DNA of 64,000 nt from Apostichopus japonicus (GCF_037975245.1 NC_092562.1:16174521-16238520); one strand, 5' to 3'; shown: positions 36,071 to 48,989, counted from the first letter of the stretch. Numbers and translations: made by a program. Notes: a model not told the origin generated them from the letters alone.

Positions 36071-36947
36071 GTATGGAGGAACTTGAAGGAAGTGCTCTAT
36101 GCTAGTATACAATACTCTCAGTATGATGGAAGTGCTCTATGCTAGTATACAATACTCCGATTCAGTATGGAGGAAGTGCTCTATGCTAGTATACAACACT
36201 CCATTTCAGTATGGAGGAAGTGCTCTATGCTAGTATACAATACTCCGATTCAGTATGGAGGAAGTGCTCTATGCTAGTATACAACACTCCATTTCAGTAT
36301 GGAGGAAGTGCTCTATGCTAGTATACAATACTCTCAGTATGATAGAAGTGCTCTATGCTGGTAAACAATACTCTCAGTATGAAGGAAGTGCTCTATGCTA
36401 GTATTCAGTACTCTCAATATGAAGGAAGTGCTCTATGCTAGTATTCAATACTCCGATTCAGTATGGAGGAAGTGCTCTATGCTAGTATACAATACTCTCA
36501 GTATGAAGGAAGTGCTCTATGCTAGTCTACAAAACTCTCAGTATGATGGAAGTGCTCTATGCTGGTAAACAATACTCTCAGTATGAAGGAAGTGCTCTAT
36601 GCTAGTATTCAGTACTCTCAATATGAAGGAAGTGCTCTATGCTAGTATACAATACTCCGATTCAGTATGGAGGAAGTGCTCTATGCTGGTAAACAATACT
36701 CTCAGTATGAAGGAAGTGCTCTATGCTAGTATACAATACTCCGATTCAGTATGGAGGAAGCGCTCTATGCTAGTATTCAATACTCTCAGTATGAAGGAAG
36801 TGCTCTATGCTAGTATACAATACTCCGTGTCAGTATGGAGGAAGTGCTCTATGCTGGTAAACAATACTCTCAGTATGATAGAAGTGCTCTATGCTGGTAT
36901 ACAATACTCTCAGTATGAAGGAAGCGCTCTATGCTAGTAAACACTAC
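36071..36947 (+). repeat. minisatellite, 21 units of mixed 40 and 44 bp
   Basis: The core GGAAGTGCTCTATGCTAGTA occurs 21 times by my count. Two unit types alternate irregularly: one ends ACAATACTCTCAGTATGA (40 bp) and the other ACAATACTCCGATTCAGTAT (44 bp). Neither length is a multiple of 3 and the open frame across it is accidental. Variant positions (GCTAG/GCTGG, TATAC/TATTC/TAAAC) are shared between non-adjacent units. Confidence 0.95.
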
Positions 36948-39900
36948 TTACTTGAAATACAGTGAACTTATGCCTCCACAACATAGTCCATGCTTTTCAT
37001 AGTTAGTCCATGCCAACATAACATACTTCATGTCAGTATGAAATGAAACCAGGTTGATATCACTTTTCATTTCGACAATTCATATTTTTTTTTGGGGGGG
37101 GGGCTCTTAATATTACGTTAACTACTTTCTCTCTTCTCCAAATTTGTCTTGACTTAAGTTGACCTTAACTGGTTTATTGTTATGTATATATGAGGCTGTT
37201 CTCACTGCAATGAAAAAATATATTATCACTGGATGTAAACAAGGTCAGTTTTAGCCGAGATCATTTCTTATTACAAACATCAAAAGTTTTACTAGAACCT
37301 AATATATTTATGCAAATTGTGGCTGTTCTGTGCGGGGGGAAAATTAAAAAACAGATATATTTTAACTTCTTCATGAAACCTAGATCAAGGTGTGTCTTGT
37401 TTTGTTCAATGTTTTGTCCACTTCTAGGATGTATCATGTGAACCCCCCATTAGCTTGTCAGTGAAATGCCACATTTTCACAAGACGTTAATTTCTGAACT
37501 TCAGAGCTGCACCAAATGCTTGTGGCATTTCCTCCGTTCATTAGTATTATGAGTTACTTTTATATGCATACATTGTAAGGGCATTAAAAAATGTTTTGAA
37601 CTATGTAATTAATATATATGAAATTGTGTATAAAACCTTCATCCGATGAATTGAAAGTCCCCCTCATTCCACCTTTGTCACATTACCGTGGGTTACGGTG
37701 GGTATAATGCATAGAGTCAGCAGCTGTTTTTATCCATGCTCCGATTATATCTTCCAGAGCAGACCAAATACAGCTCAATTTATTTATAAAGTGGCATCTT
37801 TTGTTTGTTTGCCATAAACCCATTGGTGTGTCAGTGCAACATTGTTAAAGGGTAGACATGAAAACAGAGTCTGGTACAATGGGAGATAGGCACTTGAATT
37901 GATTGAAAATGAAAAGACAAAACATTAACAGTCAATTTGTGACACACCACACAGACACTGGAAATGCATTTTAACCTCATTACTGACAAAATGTTTGTCA
38001 CCCAACATACCTCGCTCAGTGCAAAGTATCGTGTGGCTATAGGATGAATATCTTCAGCTGTATATTCCAATGTATCATTATTATAACCCAAACCTCTCAT
38101 ATGTATGATTCGACACTTACTAATACAGTTTCTTACAGCTGTCTAAATGATTTTTATTGCTCAATTTCTACCTCTGTTACCCTAAAACTTGACATCTTAA
38201 CCATGATGCACTTGCCCAGGTATCTGAAGCTTGTATTTCAACTAGAATCTGTATCGCTTGCATGTTGCTAATTGTACAAACAGAAAAAGAAAGTAAAACA
38301 TTGTTTTAAATTGAAACTTAAAGACATTTTTTGGGGTAGATAATCATTCCCTACCCTTTCCCCAGGGATTCAAATTTGTTACCCTTCCAATAGACAACTC
38401 TTTTTCCTTTTTTTGGAATCATGTGGTTTTTGTGTTCTCATCACCCTATGGTAGGTAGCCTTGTTAATAAGCTGTACGAGAAATTGTGAATGGGCCAGTA
38501 AAAAAAATAATGTAGAAATCTTCCTACTTTTTTGGGCTTCAAAACACAGATCTGTCATGTTTGAAATTGGTTGGCATCTTTGACTATAGCATACAATGAG
38601 TTGAAATGGAAGGTAAATATTCGAATCTTTATTTTCAAGAACTTTGTGACAGTTTGAACCATTCTTGTTTTGCTTCATCTGGGCATTTTGTTTTTTTCCA
38701 ACCTGGAATGGTGAGAGGCTATTTTCTGACAAAGGTTCACACTTTTGTCCTAATTTTGTGTCATGTGATCCATAGAAGAAAGACCTTACTATTAAAACAA
38801 GGATAACATATTATCATGAAACCACAGACATATAACCTCTATTACATACAGTATTGTATGATTATTATTATTTTTAACAAAAGAGAAAAAAAAAACATCT
38901 TGGTTTACAAAGATACACATTTCAATATCACCTTATTTATTTTTTTGTAGTAACAACAACAATAATAATAATAATAACGGTAAATAACCGTATGAACATT
39001 GCTTTTCTCTTTTTTTCTTATTTTTTGGGGGGAAATACAACAACAAAAAGTCTGATGGTGTATAATCATATCTATCATCTTTCATGTTGGAATGAACATC
39101 ATTCACAAGTTTTTTTTGTTTAAGTATCTTCTATTATCAGTTTAAAAATGTTTTTTTTTTTTTCAATAAAAATTAAAAAAATTATTAAGTTATTAAAAAA
39201 GATGACGACGAGGCAAATCTCAACCTATTTAAGTTGCTTAATATCATATAACCCTATATGTGAAAAAAGGGGAAAAAAAAAAACCCAGCTAACATTTACC
39301 AACGTGTTCTTAATTGTTTAATCATGATTAAGTTTATTTGCAATTTCATTATTGTTTGTCTAGTCATATTCAAGTGCCTGAGCGAGTGCACCTTGAGGGT
39401 GCTAACTTTTATCATCTCCTTTTGTTTTTTTTTGCGTTGTATAAAAAATTGGGAATATTTGCTGGTTGTACTATTATTCTCAGAAGTATTAAGATCATCG
39501 TTTAATCATCATTATCATTATCTTTTCATCATCGTCGTCGTTGTTGTTGTCACTTACTATTGTCATTATTATTTTCGATATATATTTTTGCTGTTGTTTT
39601 TTTTATATATATAATTTTGGCTTGGATTTGAAAGTGTGTAGTTTACATTGAATTGTCTTGTCGGGACAGCAGAGTTCTCCTATTCAAACGATGCTCTTCT
39701 TTTCTCTTTACGTTGATGCCTTTCTCGCCAGATCAGGCAATTAACCTTGATCTTCCCGGCCAAATGTCGTACCAGTTTATCTCGACTCATCTAAAAAATT
39801 AGGCTTCATAATCGACAAAATGTTTGGACTGATTATTTATAGGATAAATTATCTTTCTTTTGGCTGTATGATTATGCCAAGGCTTCCCTTGCATTCAACT

Positions 39901-40117
39901 TAAAATTTGCAACCTGTGATGTTCTTTTCACTTCCTAAACACCTCAGTTAGGTTTATAAAAAAACATTAAATCCTAAAACCAAAAAAGAAGGCATTTTGC
40001 TGTTCTTATGGGAAAAGAAGAACTGACATAATCTGCCAAAGAGAGAAAAAAAAAAGATTAAAAATCATAAAAATGAATGAGTTAAAAGTGGAGACTTTGC
40101 TTTTGATCATTTCTTTA

Positions 40118-40119
<2 letters not shown>

Positions 40120-40153
<34 letters not shown>
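40120..40153. repeat. (AT)n microsatellite, about 17 units
   Basis: Perfect AT dinucleotide run in non-coding sequence. Confidence 0.95.
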
Positions 40154-40157
<4 letters not shown>

Positions 40158-41101
40158 TCTTTCTCTAGTGTTGGACATGAAGACGATATTTCACTTTAAT
40201 CTTGAAACCGATATTTTTTTTGTCAAGTTTTAATAAGGAATTGCTGTTTTGCGTACGGAGACAAACCTATGCCTATGATGTATGCAGTTGCCATGGTATT
40301 TAATGTTCACTTTTGCTTTGTTTTTGTTTGTTTTTAATTATGAAGAGCATTTTTGTTAGTTCAGGAAGCATCTATATTCTGTATAAAAGTATATATATTG
40401 TACAAAATAAGAATGGAAAATATTGTTTTTTTTTTGTCAAACGTTTTCCTCTGCCAGCTGTTCCACTTTTGCGACAGTGATTTTCAGTGTAAAAAGGTTG
40501 TACAGTAAAAAGAGAAGTCATATTTTGTCAAGGGTGTCAATAGGTGTCAAATAGATGTGTTGTTATGTTAGTCAGTTCCTTTTGTATTTTATATTCAATA
40601 ATGCCAATCACCCCCCCCCCCCATCATGACAACAGGATTGATTGTCATAAGAATGGGTGAAGCTCTGCTTTTTCTGAATAGAGACATTGAATGTCAAATA
40701 ATCATGTTGTAACATATAATGTTGCCTCCTGCTTGTGTTCGTGTGTTTGCAGACTTTTTAATGTTGCCAAATTGTTAGGCAGGGAAGATCGATTTGAACA
40801 AATTCCTCATGGGGGTGGGGGGAATATAATTGGAGGGGGCGGGGTAGTGGAGTAAGAGTAAGGAGTAAAAGACAAGGAAGGCATTGCAACATCAAACAGC
40901 AGTTTCCTTCATCATCAAAAGATAAGAAGTTGAAATGAGCCTGTGACAATAAATGCTTTAATATTAAATAAAGTAATATTGATTTTTTTGTAAGCTTTCC
41001 TCATTTTCTATCACTGTTAATTACGTCCATATTAATGAATTTCATTTTGGAGGACATGGTGTTGTATTTGAAACTGCTTTGTGCTTTTTTACTCTGACAT
41101 A

Positions 41102-41207
41102 TAAATATGTCCAGTGACTATATTAATATGCCCAGTGACAATATTAATATGCCCAGTGCCTATATTAATATGCCCAGTGACAATATTAATATGCCCAGTG
41201 CCCATTG
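41102..41207 (+). repeat. 21-bp minisatellite, about 5 units
   Basis: ATATGCCCAGTGACAATATTA-like units (TATGCCCAGTG with ACAATATTAA or CCTATATTAA) from about 41102 to 41207. The last ends in GTGCCCATTGAGTGCCC. Confidence 0.85.
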
Positions 41208-44108
41208 AGTGCCCTTCAACTGTGTAGATACACAGAAAGTGGGGGCATGAGGGTAATTGCCATAGTTTATTTCTTTCTTTGTCTTAACATTAGTCCTTAT
41301 AAGCCACTGCCTTTTCTGGTAAAATTTCAAACTTTTCTATTATTTTTTTTTACTTTAAATCCCTTGCAAACTTCTTTTTTCTTCTCCACTTCATTATTTA
41401 AGTCTTAGTGTTGTGAAACAGCCAACAGGGTTTTCCTTGTTCTATATATGTTAAACATTTCTTAGACACCTTTTTTTTCCCTTCCAATTTCTGTTTCAAG
41501 TCTCTTAGCTTGTCTATTATTTGCAAAGGATACAACACACCCACCACCCTAATGTGTCAGGTGGTGAGAGAGGCACCTTTTGGTCAGACAACAACCATCT
41601 GGTGTTATCTTGTGGGAGATCCTACCAACAGATTGGGGAACTCCTGCACCTGCTGCTTATTTGCAAGATCGCTATGCAACGGTCGAATGCATATGGTGGA
41701 ATCTCTCGAATTGATAGATTTAGCAGAAATACTATCGTTGGGTAAACTTAACGTCATTGAGATTTAATCCCACCTGCTTGATCAGAGGACATCAGTTCAA
41801 CTCAAGTCGAACTGATAGGGTGTTTGTCCCTGGCACTGAGCAGTATTTGGAGGGTCAAACCCATGGACAGAACAGGTAGTGTTTGCTTCATGGCTTCACC
41901 TACATGACCAGTCCGTGGACGAAGCCGTTGTTGATTGAATTGACAATAACCCTACCTTATATTAAATCGAGACTAATTCTTTAGAAGCGTTGATGTGCAT
42001 ATATAGAGTGATTAGTAGTCAGTGATGATGGATATCTAACTTATTAAATGAAGGCAGTTTTCTGTGTGCTATTTTTCCTCTTTTAACTGTTTGTAGAGGG
42101 GATACTTCCATTTTTAGGCTGAAAATCTGCTTGCCAAACAAGGTATATGTAGTTTTATAGTTTAGAGAGCTATTAAAAGAATACTTAGATGAGTTTGTTT
42201 CTTCTTTTCTACATCATTTTGTCAATTTCTTGCGTATCATTAGAGGATGAGCAGAGCAAAAGAAAATAACTCTTCCTTTCATATTTCGACGACAATCCCG
42301 ATTTCAAAACCATGTTTACATTGGTGATGTCATACTTAATGAGTGTGTTATGGTTGGTTAGATGTACCCACGTGCAAAATTAGAAAGATCCGGTAATTTG
42401 CCCTCTTCATAGAAAGTGCTATCATCTTGTATGTTGATGCATGTAGTTTTGCTGTTTTTCTGAAATTGATTGAAAAATACATATATATGTATTGAGGTGA
42501 ACTGGAGCAAAGGAAGGGGGTTGGTTATTAACTAATTGTAAAAATGATCACATAATACAATGAAAAGGAAAGATCGTTTACGGTACTTGGCACACCTTTG
42601 AAAGTAATCACTGCTAGAAGTCATGGCGGTCAAACTTGATTCATTTCTGCCTCTGAACTGCATGTTCAAGAAATACTGTTATAATGTAGATTTAATTTGG
42701 GTATGGGTGGAGACTGCAAGAAGAATATGCAAAATGAAGAGAGGAGGTTGATGATGGAAATGAGGGGGGGGGGGCTGAGGATGGGAAGGGGCTGGTAAAG
42801 GAGGGGGATATAAGTTATCTTGCAGCCCCATATTCTGTTTTGTCAGTGAATAAATGGGTCTTGCATATCCTTTGTTAATATTGCACAACAATCTGTCCGT
42901 TCATATGTACAACCGTCTGTCTGTGTATGCTAATTATACTAACGAATATTCATATTAATTAATATCATTTATAAATTTCTCTCACCTGCTTATTTTTACA
43001 ATAACTGTTAATTGTTAAATCATGGCTGGTTTTATATTGTTCTGTAATAATAGTTATTTACATCTTAGTATAATTATATGAGCTACTTCTTACCCCACAG
43101 GCTTATCATTGAGGCAAAAATTCTGACCCAGTGCAAGTTGAATGTGTTTTGTGTTTTGGAAAGCATAGAATGAGTTTTGAAGTAATTTCTGATGTTGTTT
43201 ATTTTTTTTCCCATTATTGTTTGGAATAAGTGTTAAGTTGTTGTGGAAGTTAATTTAGAAGGTGATTTTAAACATGTTATAATTGGTGAGCTCTCGAAGT
43301 ATAAGCAAATACAGATGATCCACACTTTATCACTTATCATCATGAATTAACTTTAACCCAACAATGTCATTTACAGTACGATATGGTATATTGGTAAAAT
43401 GGTGCTGGTAAGCAAATAAACACGATCAAAGATACAAAAACTTTGTTTTTTGTTATTTCTGTTTTAAATTCTTTGTTGTTATGGTTACCCTCCATTGTTA
43501 CATAAAGTGAGAGGGGACATTTTATGCATAGAAAAAGTATAAAATGTCAGAATAGGAAGTTTGTAGAAACAAAGATTGCTGACCCAGAAATGACAGGATA
43601 GATTGTGGGAACCTCAACATCCACAATCTCCTCCCATCCACCAGATGAAACACTTGATTACCCTCATAGTTAACACTGTTAAAATATTTGCTGTTTACAA
43701 AGATCATAATTATTTACCCATGAATGAAAAGTTCATTCAAGGAGACCTAAAAAAATATAATAATAGCAATAACTTACGGATCTCTCTTTTCCATTCCACC
43801 CCCTCCCCTTCCCCTCTTTGTCTTAAGTTTGAAAAAATAAATTCAGCTTTAACTATCACCCATTGAAATAACATGTTGAATTTTGTAACAGACCTTTTCG
43901 CCCAACAGTGGCAATCACACAGAAAGGAATAGTACTGGAATAACGAGTGCAAAGGGGCAGGCCGTCGGTGTGGCAGTGTAGGATATCCTCCTGGGTAATT
44001 TAGCCTGGCTTTACTATTATTTAGTTTAAGACATCTGATAAAATAACCCTTAGTATACCCTACCCTCTGTACAGGGCATATAATAAAAAAACTGGTCCAC
44101 ACTTCAGA

Positions 44109-44134
44109 CGGCCAGGGGAGAAAGCCCCTGGCCG
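44109..44134. other. perfect GC-rich hairpin
   Basis: CGGCCAGGGG (44109-44118), a six-base loop AGAAAG, then CCCCTGGCCG (44125-44134): a perfect 10-bp stem followed by GGGAAAAAAA. No T-tract follows, so it is not an obvious terminator. Possibly part of an unclassified repeat. Confidence 0.7.
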
Positions 44135-44389
44135 GGGAAAAAAACCCAAGACCACTTGGTTTGAGATCTTGAAATTGTGGGTTGTGTTAAAAAAAAAAGA
44201 ACTCCTCACCTCAAAGTTCCCCAATAAGTCCTAAGTGGCCTCCTGAACCAAAGTGACACAATTAGAATACCAGCCATAACACATAGTCAGGGTGCTAGCC
44301 CGGTTTCATTTACACGTTTGAGGACGGAAGGTTTGATGGTCCCGATCAGAAACGGGCACAGGGGGTCTGGGGAATGAATATATGAAATT

Positions 44390-44770
44390 TCCTTTTTTTT
44401 TCCAGGGGGCCATCTTGGATTCTGGCCGCCATCTTGGAAGTGGGTGGCCCAAGCAACATACCATGACCATCATCTGTTTCAGTGAGCTCGGAAACACCTT
44501 AATTGACCCCTCATTTGTTCATCTCCGATTTTTACAGCCAGATATATAACATTTCCTTTTTTCTGGCGGCCATCTTGGATTTTGGCCGCCATCTTGAAAG
44601 TGGGTTACTCAAGCAACATGCCATGACTTTCATCTGTTTCAGTGACCCCGGAAACACCTGAATTGACCCCTCATTTGTTCATCTCCGATTTTTACAGCCA
44701 GATATATGACATTTCCTTTTTTTTCTGGCGGCCATCTTGGATTTTGGCCGCCATCTTCAAAAATCGGAAC
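44390..44770. repeat. tandem ~161-bp repeat carrying inverted CCATCTTG (YY1-like) pairs
   Basis: GGCCATCTTGGATT is found at about 44409, 44569 and 44731 (spacing 160 and 162). Each is followed by TGGCCGCCATCTT. Between them AAGCAACATGCCATGA, CATCTGTTTCAGTGA, GGAAACACCT-AATTGACCCC and TCATTTGTTCATCTCCGATT are repeated. Six CCATCTTG motifs in all. GCCGCCATCTT is the reverse of the AAGATGGCGGC type bound by YY1 in vertebrates. Confidence 0.85.
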
Positions 44771-45431
44771 CGATAAAGTGGGTTCCACGGATAAAATCGA
44801 TAGATAGGTCGAAAAGAAACTCCATGCCAAATTTGGTACTTTTGTCCGGCCGGTAACGTTAAAGTTGCTAAGCCACCTGACTATAGGCCCTCTCTGGTTA
44901 TAGAGGGCGATATCTTAGAGTAAGAACCAGAGCCGTATATAGAGAGAGTTTGGCTAACTGGCGATTTGTAACGTCACACGCCAACCATGGGCATCAAAAT
45001 AGGTCCAGTTGTCGTTACCAGTTGCGCGAAACACGAAAAACACCACACACAATATATAGCAGCTTTGCACACTGTGCTCGTTGCGAACAAACGAAGCGAC
45101 TCAGAATGTCAGATTTTGACAGGCATACGAGGAACAAAATGGATATCAGGTAATGAATTAGAGTATGCGTTAGTTAATGACATTTACGTTTATCTTCACA
45201 CCTGAAATGCATAGAAAACTAGCTGAAAACCTGTCATTACACTTGTTTTATTTTACGCCTCATACTACTAGTCCTACTTTAGTCATACAAACGAAAAGCA
45301 CACATCACAGTCCTGGCTAGGCTAGATTACAGACGCACAACTATAGCATCAGGCCTACATTAATAGATCCTTCAATTAAATTAAGTAGGCCTACACATAA
45401 AATGACAATTTATGCTTCACTGATCTTTTCA

Positions 45432-45665
45432 GGTTTGCCAAAAAGTAGTTGTACCAGAGGTCATTGTATTAAACTCCAGAAGTTACATAGTAGGATTAAT
45501 ATTTGGCATAACTTTTTCTCTAAAGTCTAATACAACTTATACAAGGGTTGTGAATGGATGGAATGGTTTGCCTGAGAAGGTTGAATTGCAAGTAGTGTGA
45601 ATGGGTTTAAGAATACTTTGGATGAGTACATTAAGCATTGTAATTGGGTATGACATTTGATGGCC
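45432..45665 (+). mobile_element. degenerate LINE reverse transcriptase C-terminal fragment (CR1/L2-like)
   Basis: Starting near 45432 the + strand reads LPKSSCTRGHCIKLQKLHSR, then INIWHNFFS, a stop and a one-base shift, and TRVVNGWNGLPEKVELQV. TRGHxxKL...FFSxRVVNxWNxLPxxV is the usual C-terminal pattern of CR1/L2-type non-LTR retrotransposons. It lies inside the 4.24-kb element, so it was probably captured or inserted there. Confidence 0.6.
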
Positions 45666-46369
45666 TCGGTTTTATTCCTCTCATATAGCCTTAGGGTCCT
45701 TAATGGGGACTTGAATGTCTCTCCTGGTCTTTTTTTCTACTAAACTAAACTATATACTTGAGTGTAGGAGTTAGCAATAGTTGGGAGTCTGTGGGCAAAC
45801 CTAAGACTGATATTGTGGTGTTAATTTCTCAGGAATGTAGTACTAGGCTATAGTAGGTGCAACAGATTGAATGGGTCTGTCGAGAAAAAAAAAAACCTGC
45901 AACAACTGAAGACTGGTGTATGTTGTAGCTTATGTATTTTCCATTAACATATATACTATAAGGTCATGTCCTTAATAAGGTTTCATGGATCACACTGACA
46001 TAGTGTGCCTACTTGTCAGTGTTGTCAACTGAGCACAGGGCTGATGACATCATTCAGTTTGTTATTATGCAGACAGCAAATGGCCATAATGATAATTATT
46101 AATTGTTACATATTCTTCATACTGCCCTTACTGGCCTTACCTGAACAGTGATGTATAAAAATGCAAGAAGTCGTTAAGCTTTCCATTTAAGAATCGTTTC
46201 AGCCTGTCCTATTTCAAACATATGATTGGCAGGTTTCCACGTTACATAGCTTATCAAAATGGAGCTGTTCTGTTGAGCAAGAAAATCACACATATGCATG
46301 CATACAAACACACTCATATATAACAATTTCTGAATATCTTTTCAGCTGCCCAAAGGTACTGGAATGCAA

Positions 46370-47246
46370 GCTCTGTTGGGTGAATTAAAAAACCCTCATT
46401 GTACTCTTTTATCATGGTCAGCGTAGCTGGAACCAGCAATGATGGTGATGTGGATTTGACAGTACCTAGACAAGAATTCAATAGCTGCTTTGTGTTGAAG
46501 TGGGTTCAACTTGCTCAAGGCCATGACAGGATGACGACTAGACATTAGGATGAATTATCTGTTGCAGAGCTCTATAAACCAGGCAGTTGTTAAAACATCC
46601 ATTGGGTGACCCTCACAGTCTACCAGGCACTGCATCGCAGAAGCAAAATGAAGTGTGTGTGATACCTTCATCTTATGAGAGTGGAATGGTATCAGTGTGG
46701 CCTCTGTCAATTTGGCTTCAAGTCTTTGTTTTCTTGAAAGCTGAGAAGATCTTTCAGTGGTTTCACACTGACCTCTGTACTTGACAATTCATGTGTATTT
46801 GCCAGCTCAGGAGGAAGCCAGATTTTAATTACATTAACCAATGCTGACTTTTTTTTGGACATGTGGTACATCTGCAAGGAGGTGAAGGAAGCAGTTGGAG
46901 TTGCATGGATGTGGAATCTTGTTGATAGTCTGGCAGTCTTATCCACAGATTATCCAAAAGCTTCTCCACATTGCCACATTCAGAACTTATTACATTGATA
47001 AACTTGAAAATTGCAGGAATCTAACGAAGCACCCATCAAGGGAATTTGTTTGTATAATTATTGAAAGCTGTGACCTTCTGATGTGACAGACTAATGTGAA
47101 ATAAAGGGCAGTAGATTACCTTGTAAATGAACCTTGTTATTGTTTGATTGTATCTAATGTTTGCAAAATTTTAAGTTGCATGCTACCAATTGAAACATAA
47201 TTCTTTCTCTATTAATCAAATGGGATATAAATACTTCTCCTTAAAG
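46370..47246. other. interior of the 4.24-kb element, unclassified
   Basis: Higher-complexity sequence, open for about 80 codons on the - strand (46707-46946) and with short open frames on both strands. If the element once coded for a transposase in the - direction this is where its body would lie, but I see no DDE-type motif and frames are broken. Confidence 0.3.
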
Positions 47247-47400
47247 GGTGTGGAGACTCCCGCACAAAGAAATGTCTCATGCCGGTTATCTGACCTAGTT
47301 TCGAATGCGGTGTAACAGAAGTGTTAGACACCACCATTGATCCCAGAAAATACACACACAGCTTGCTACCATCTGTAAATAGACATTAGTGTACAGTCAA
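47247..47400 (-). repeat. dispersed ~155-bp repeat, - copy
   Basis: Reverse-complement partner of 32986-33140 (TAGCAAGCTGTGTGTGTATT, TTTTCTGGGATCAATGGTG, AACACTTCTGTTACACC, CATTCGAAACTAGGTCAGAT on the - strand). Several differences are CG to CA/TG changes. Confidence 0.8.
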
Positions 47401-48897
47401 TACAAACATCACAGTCAATACCCACAACACAGTGCACATAGCAGCGTGGACATCTCAGGTCTAGATAAAAGATAACAAGGTATCAGGTTTCATTACTGTC
47501 TGCATTTTGTAGCGACACAAAAAAAACTTCACTTGCAAGCAACGGAAAGTAAACTTTTTCAGAGCGCGGAATGCGGTTTAGGGCAAGTCTTCAATACCTT
47601 TAAATATACTGCATCGGTTGTTGTCACTTGATCATTTGCTTGTGTGTGAGCTAAACAGCTTAAATAATATGTAAAAAAATAATACAAACTTTCAAATTGC
47701 CAGATATTTACTTGCTCAAAATCATTATCCAATCATGATTTGTTGCTATCCTTGAGTCCATTATTCAGATGATGAGGCAGATTCCCTTCAACTCTCCATG
47801 ATGAAGGTAAAACCTTATATCTTAACCAACTGCCATTGAGTGTCCATTTGAAAGTTTCAAACACACAAGTGCATTGATTAAAACAAAGACTTTATTGCTG
47901 TGGTTGCAGGAACTGGATTTCAGTCTAGTAGTCACTCACCAGGTTTGTCTTTATCACAGTCTGCTAACTGTGGCTTTTTATGTTAGGAGTTTTTCTTCAG
48001 AGCACATGTCACCTTTGATTTGTAAAAAAAGTCCTGAAATTCAGGGAGTTAAAATTTACTGTCTAAAGATAATATAAAAAGATTTTTTTTTTAACTTCAA
48101 TCGTCAATGTGGGTGTCAATTAAGGGAATAAGGAGGTACTGATGCAACTTTGATAAATGATAGTTGACTGCATCCAAATTAAACCAAGGCCTAGGCTATA
48201 CTTTTGAAGAAGAAAAAATTAGGCTGAATTCATGTTAGCCTAAAAAGGCTAGGCCAATGCTGACAATTAACACAAACCAAGATCATTTAACCATTTGGGC
48301 ACTTGTTTATGGCATACTAAAAGGGTCTATATAATTAGGCCTGTATGTGTACACAACCCACAAGTTGCCAATGAGTATAGACCTAGCCTAATTAGTTTAG
48401 GCCTAGGCTACTTTGTTTTCCATAGACCTAGTTTAATTGGGCCTTATACTGTGCCATATTATGTAATGTGCTATAACAGTTGTAGTAATAGCAAGAATGG
48501 TCCAGGTCTAACTAAGCCCAGGCTTAACTTATGCTTCGGGCTTAACTAAGGATTAGGGCTTTACGTGATGCCTAGAGGCTAGCCCACCCTTTTACATTAA
48601 ACTAAAAGTGATACTTTTTTAGGCTAGGCATAGCCTAGGCATACAATAACTAGGAATTAGGATAACTATATGTGCGACTGAAACTGCCATGCCTATGATT
48701 AGAAGAGCTGGCATAATGAAATCGAATTTGTGGATCGTAAAACGAGAGAGAATAGCCATGCATGTAATTACAGAAACCAGTCTGAACGTAAAATTCTCGC
48801 ATTGCTTGTACATTACTCGTATTACACTAGGGCCTATGGCTAGTATGGGCCTAGGCTACACAGACTTTTTCATTAGATATCCATCTTGTTCTTTCTA

Positions 48898-48989
48898 CTT
48901 CCAAAAAATTCCTCTTCTTTTATGGTCAGTCGGAAAATCAAACAACAATATCCATGTTCTGACCGATTGCAGCATCCCCAGCACCATTT
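48898..48989 (-). pseudogene. possible decayed THAP-like zinc-finger remnant of a transposase
   Basis: On the - strand one frame reads KWCWGCCNRSEHGY. A neighbouring frame then continues FDFPTDHKRRGIFWK to a stop. Cxx(C)xNRS followed by FxFPxDxxxRxxW resembles the start of THAP domains, which form the DNA-binding N terminus of P-type transposases and in those elements sit close to the 5' end, as here (about 180 bp inside the right end). It needs a one-base shift and the distal Cys/His pair was not found, so this is tentative. Confidence 0.3.

Larger units (their letters stand above)
28514..44108. other. 3' flank of the sialyltransferase gene and gene-poor region
   Basis: No supportable coding gene in about 15.6 kb. 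The first part is presumably 3' UTR. An AATAAA followed by a long A run at 30376 is one possible poly(A) site, but it may be genomic A-rich sequence. The region is AT-rich with many T/A runs and holds the elements listed at 29615, 31933, 32986, 36071, 40120 and 41102. A higher-complexity, non-coding stretch at about 41510-41940 looks like an old dispersed element that I cannot classify. Confidence 0.55.

Noticed and set aside
36599-36937. 112-codon repetitive open frame on the + strand
   Set aside because: Product of the 40/44-bp minisatellite; unit lengths are not multiples of three and the frame is broken elsewhere in the array.
40286-40299. GTTGCCATGGTATT as an RFX X-box
   Set aside because: Only one half matches well and it is far from either gene start.
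41510-41767. Overlapping open frames on the + strand in a more complex stretch
   Set aside because: Two frames are open over the same bases and neither resembles a protein family; more likely an old repeat.
45000-45205. THAP or transposase start in the left end of the 4.24-kb element (+ strand)
   Set aside because: CARCEQTKR and neighbouring residues do not fit a THAP pattern, and the better candidate is on the opposite strand at the right end.
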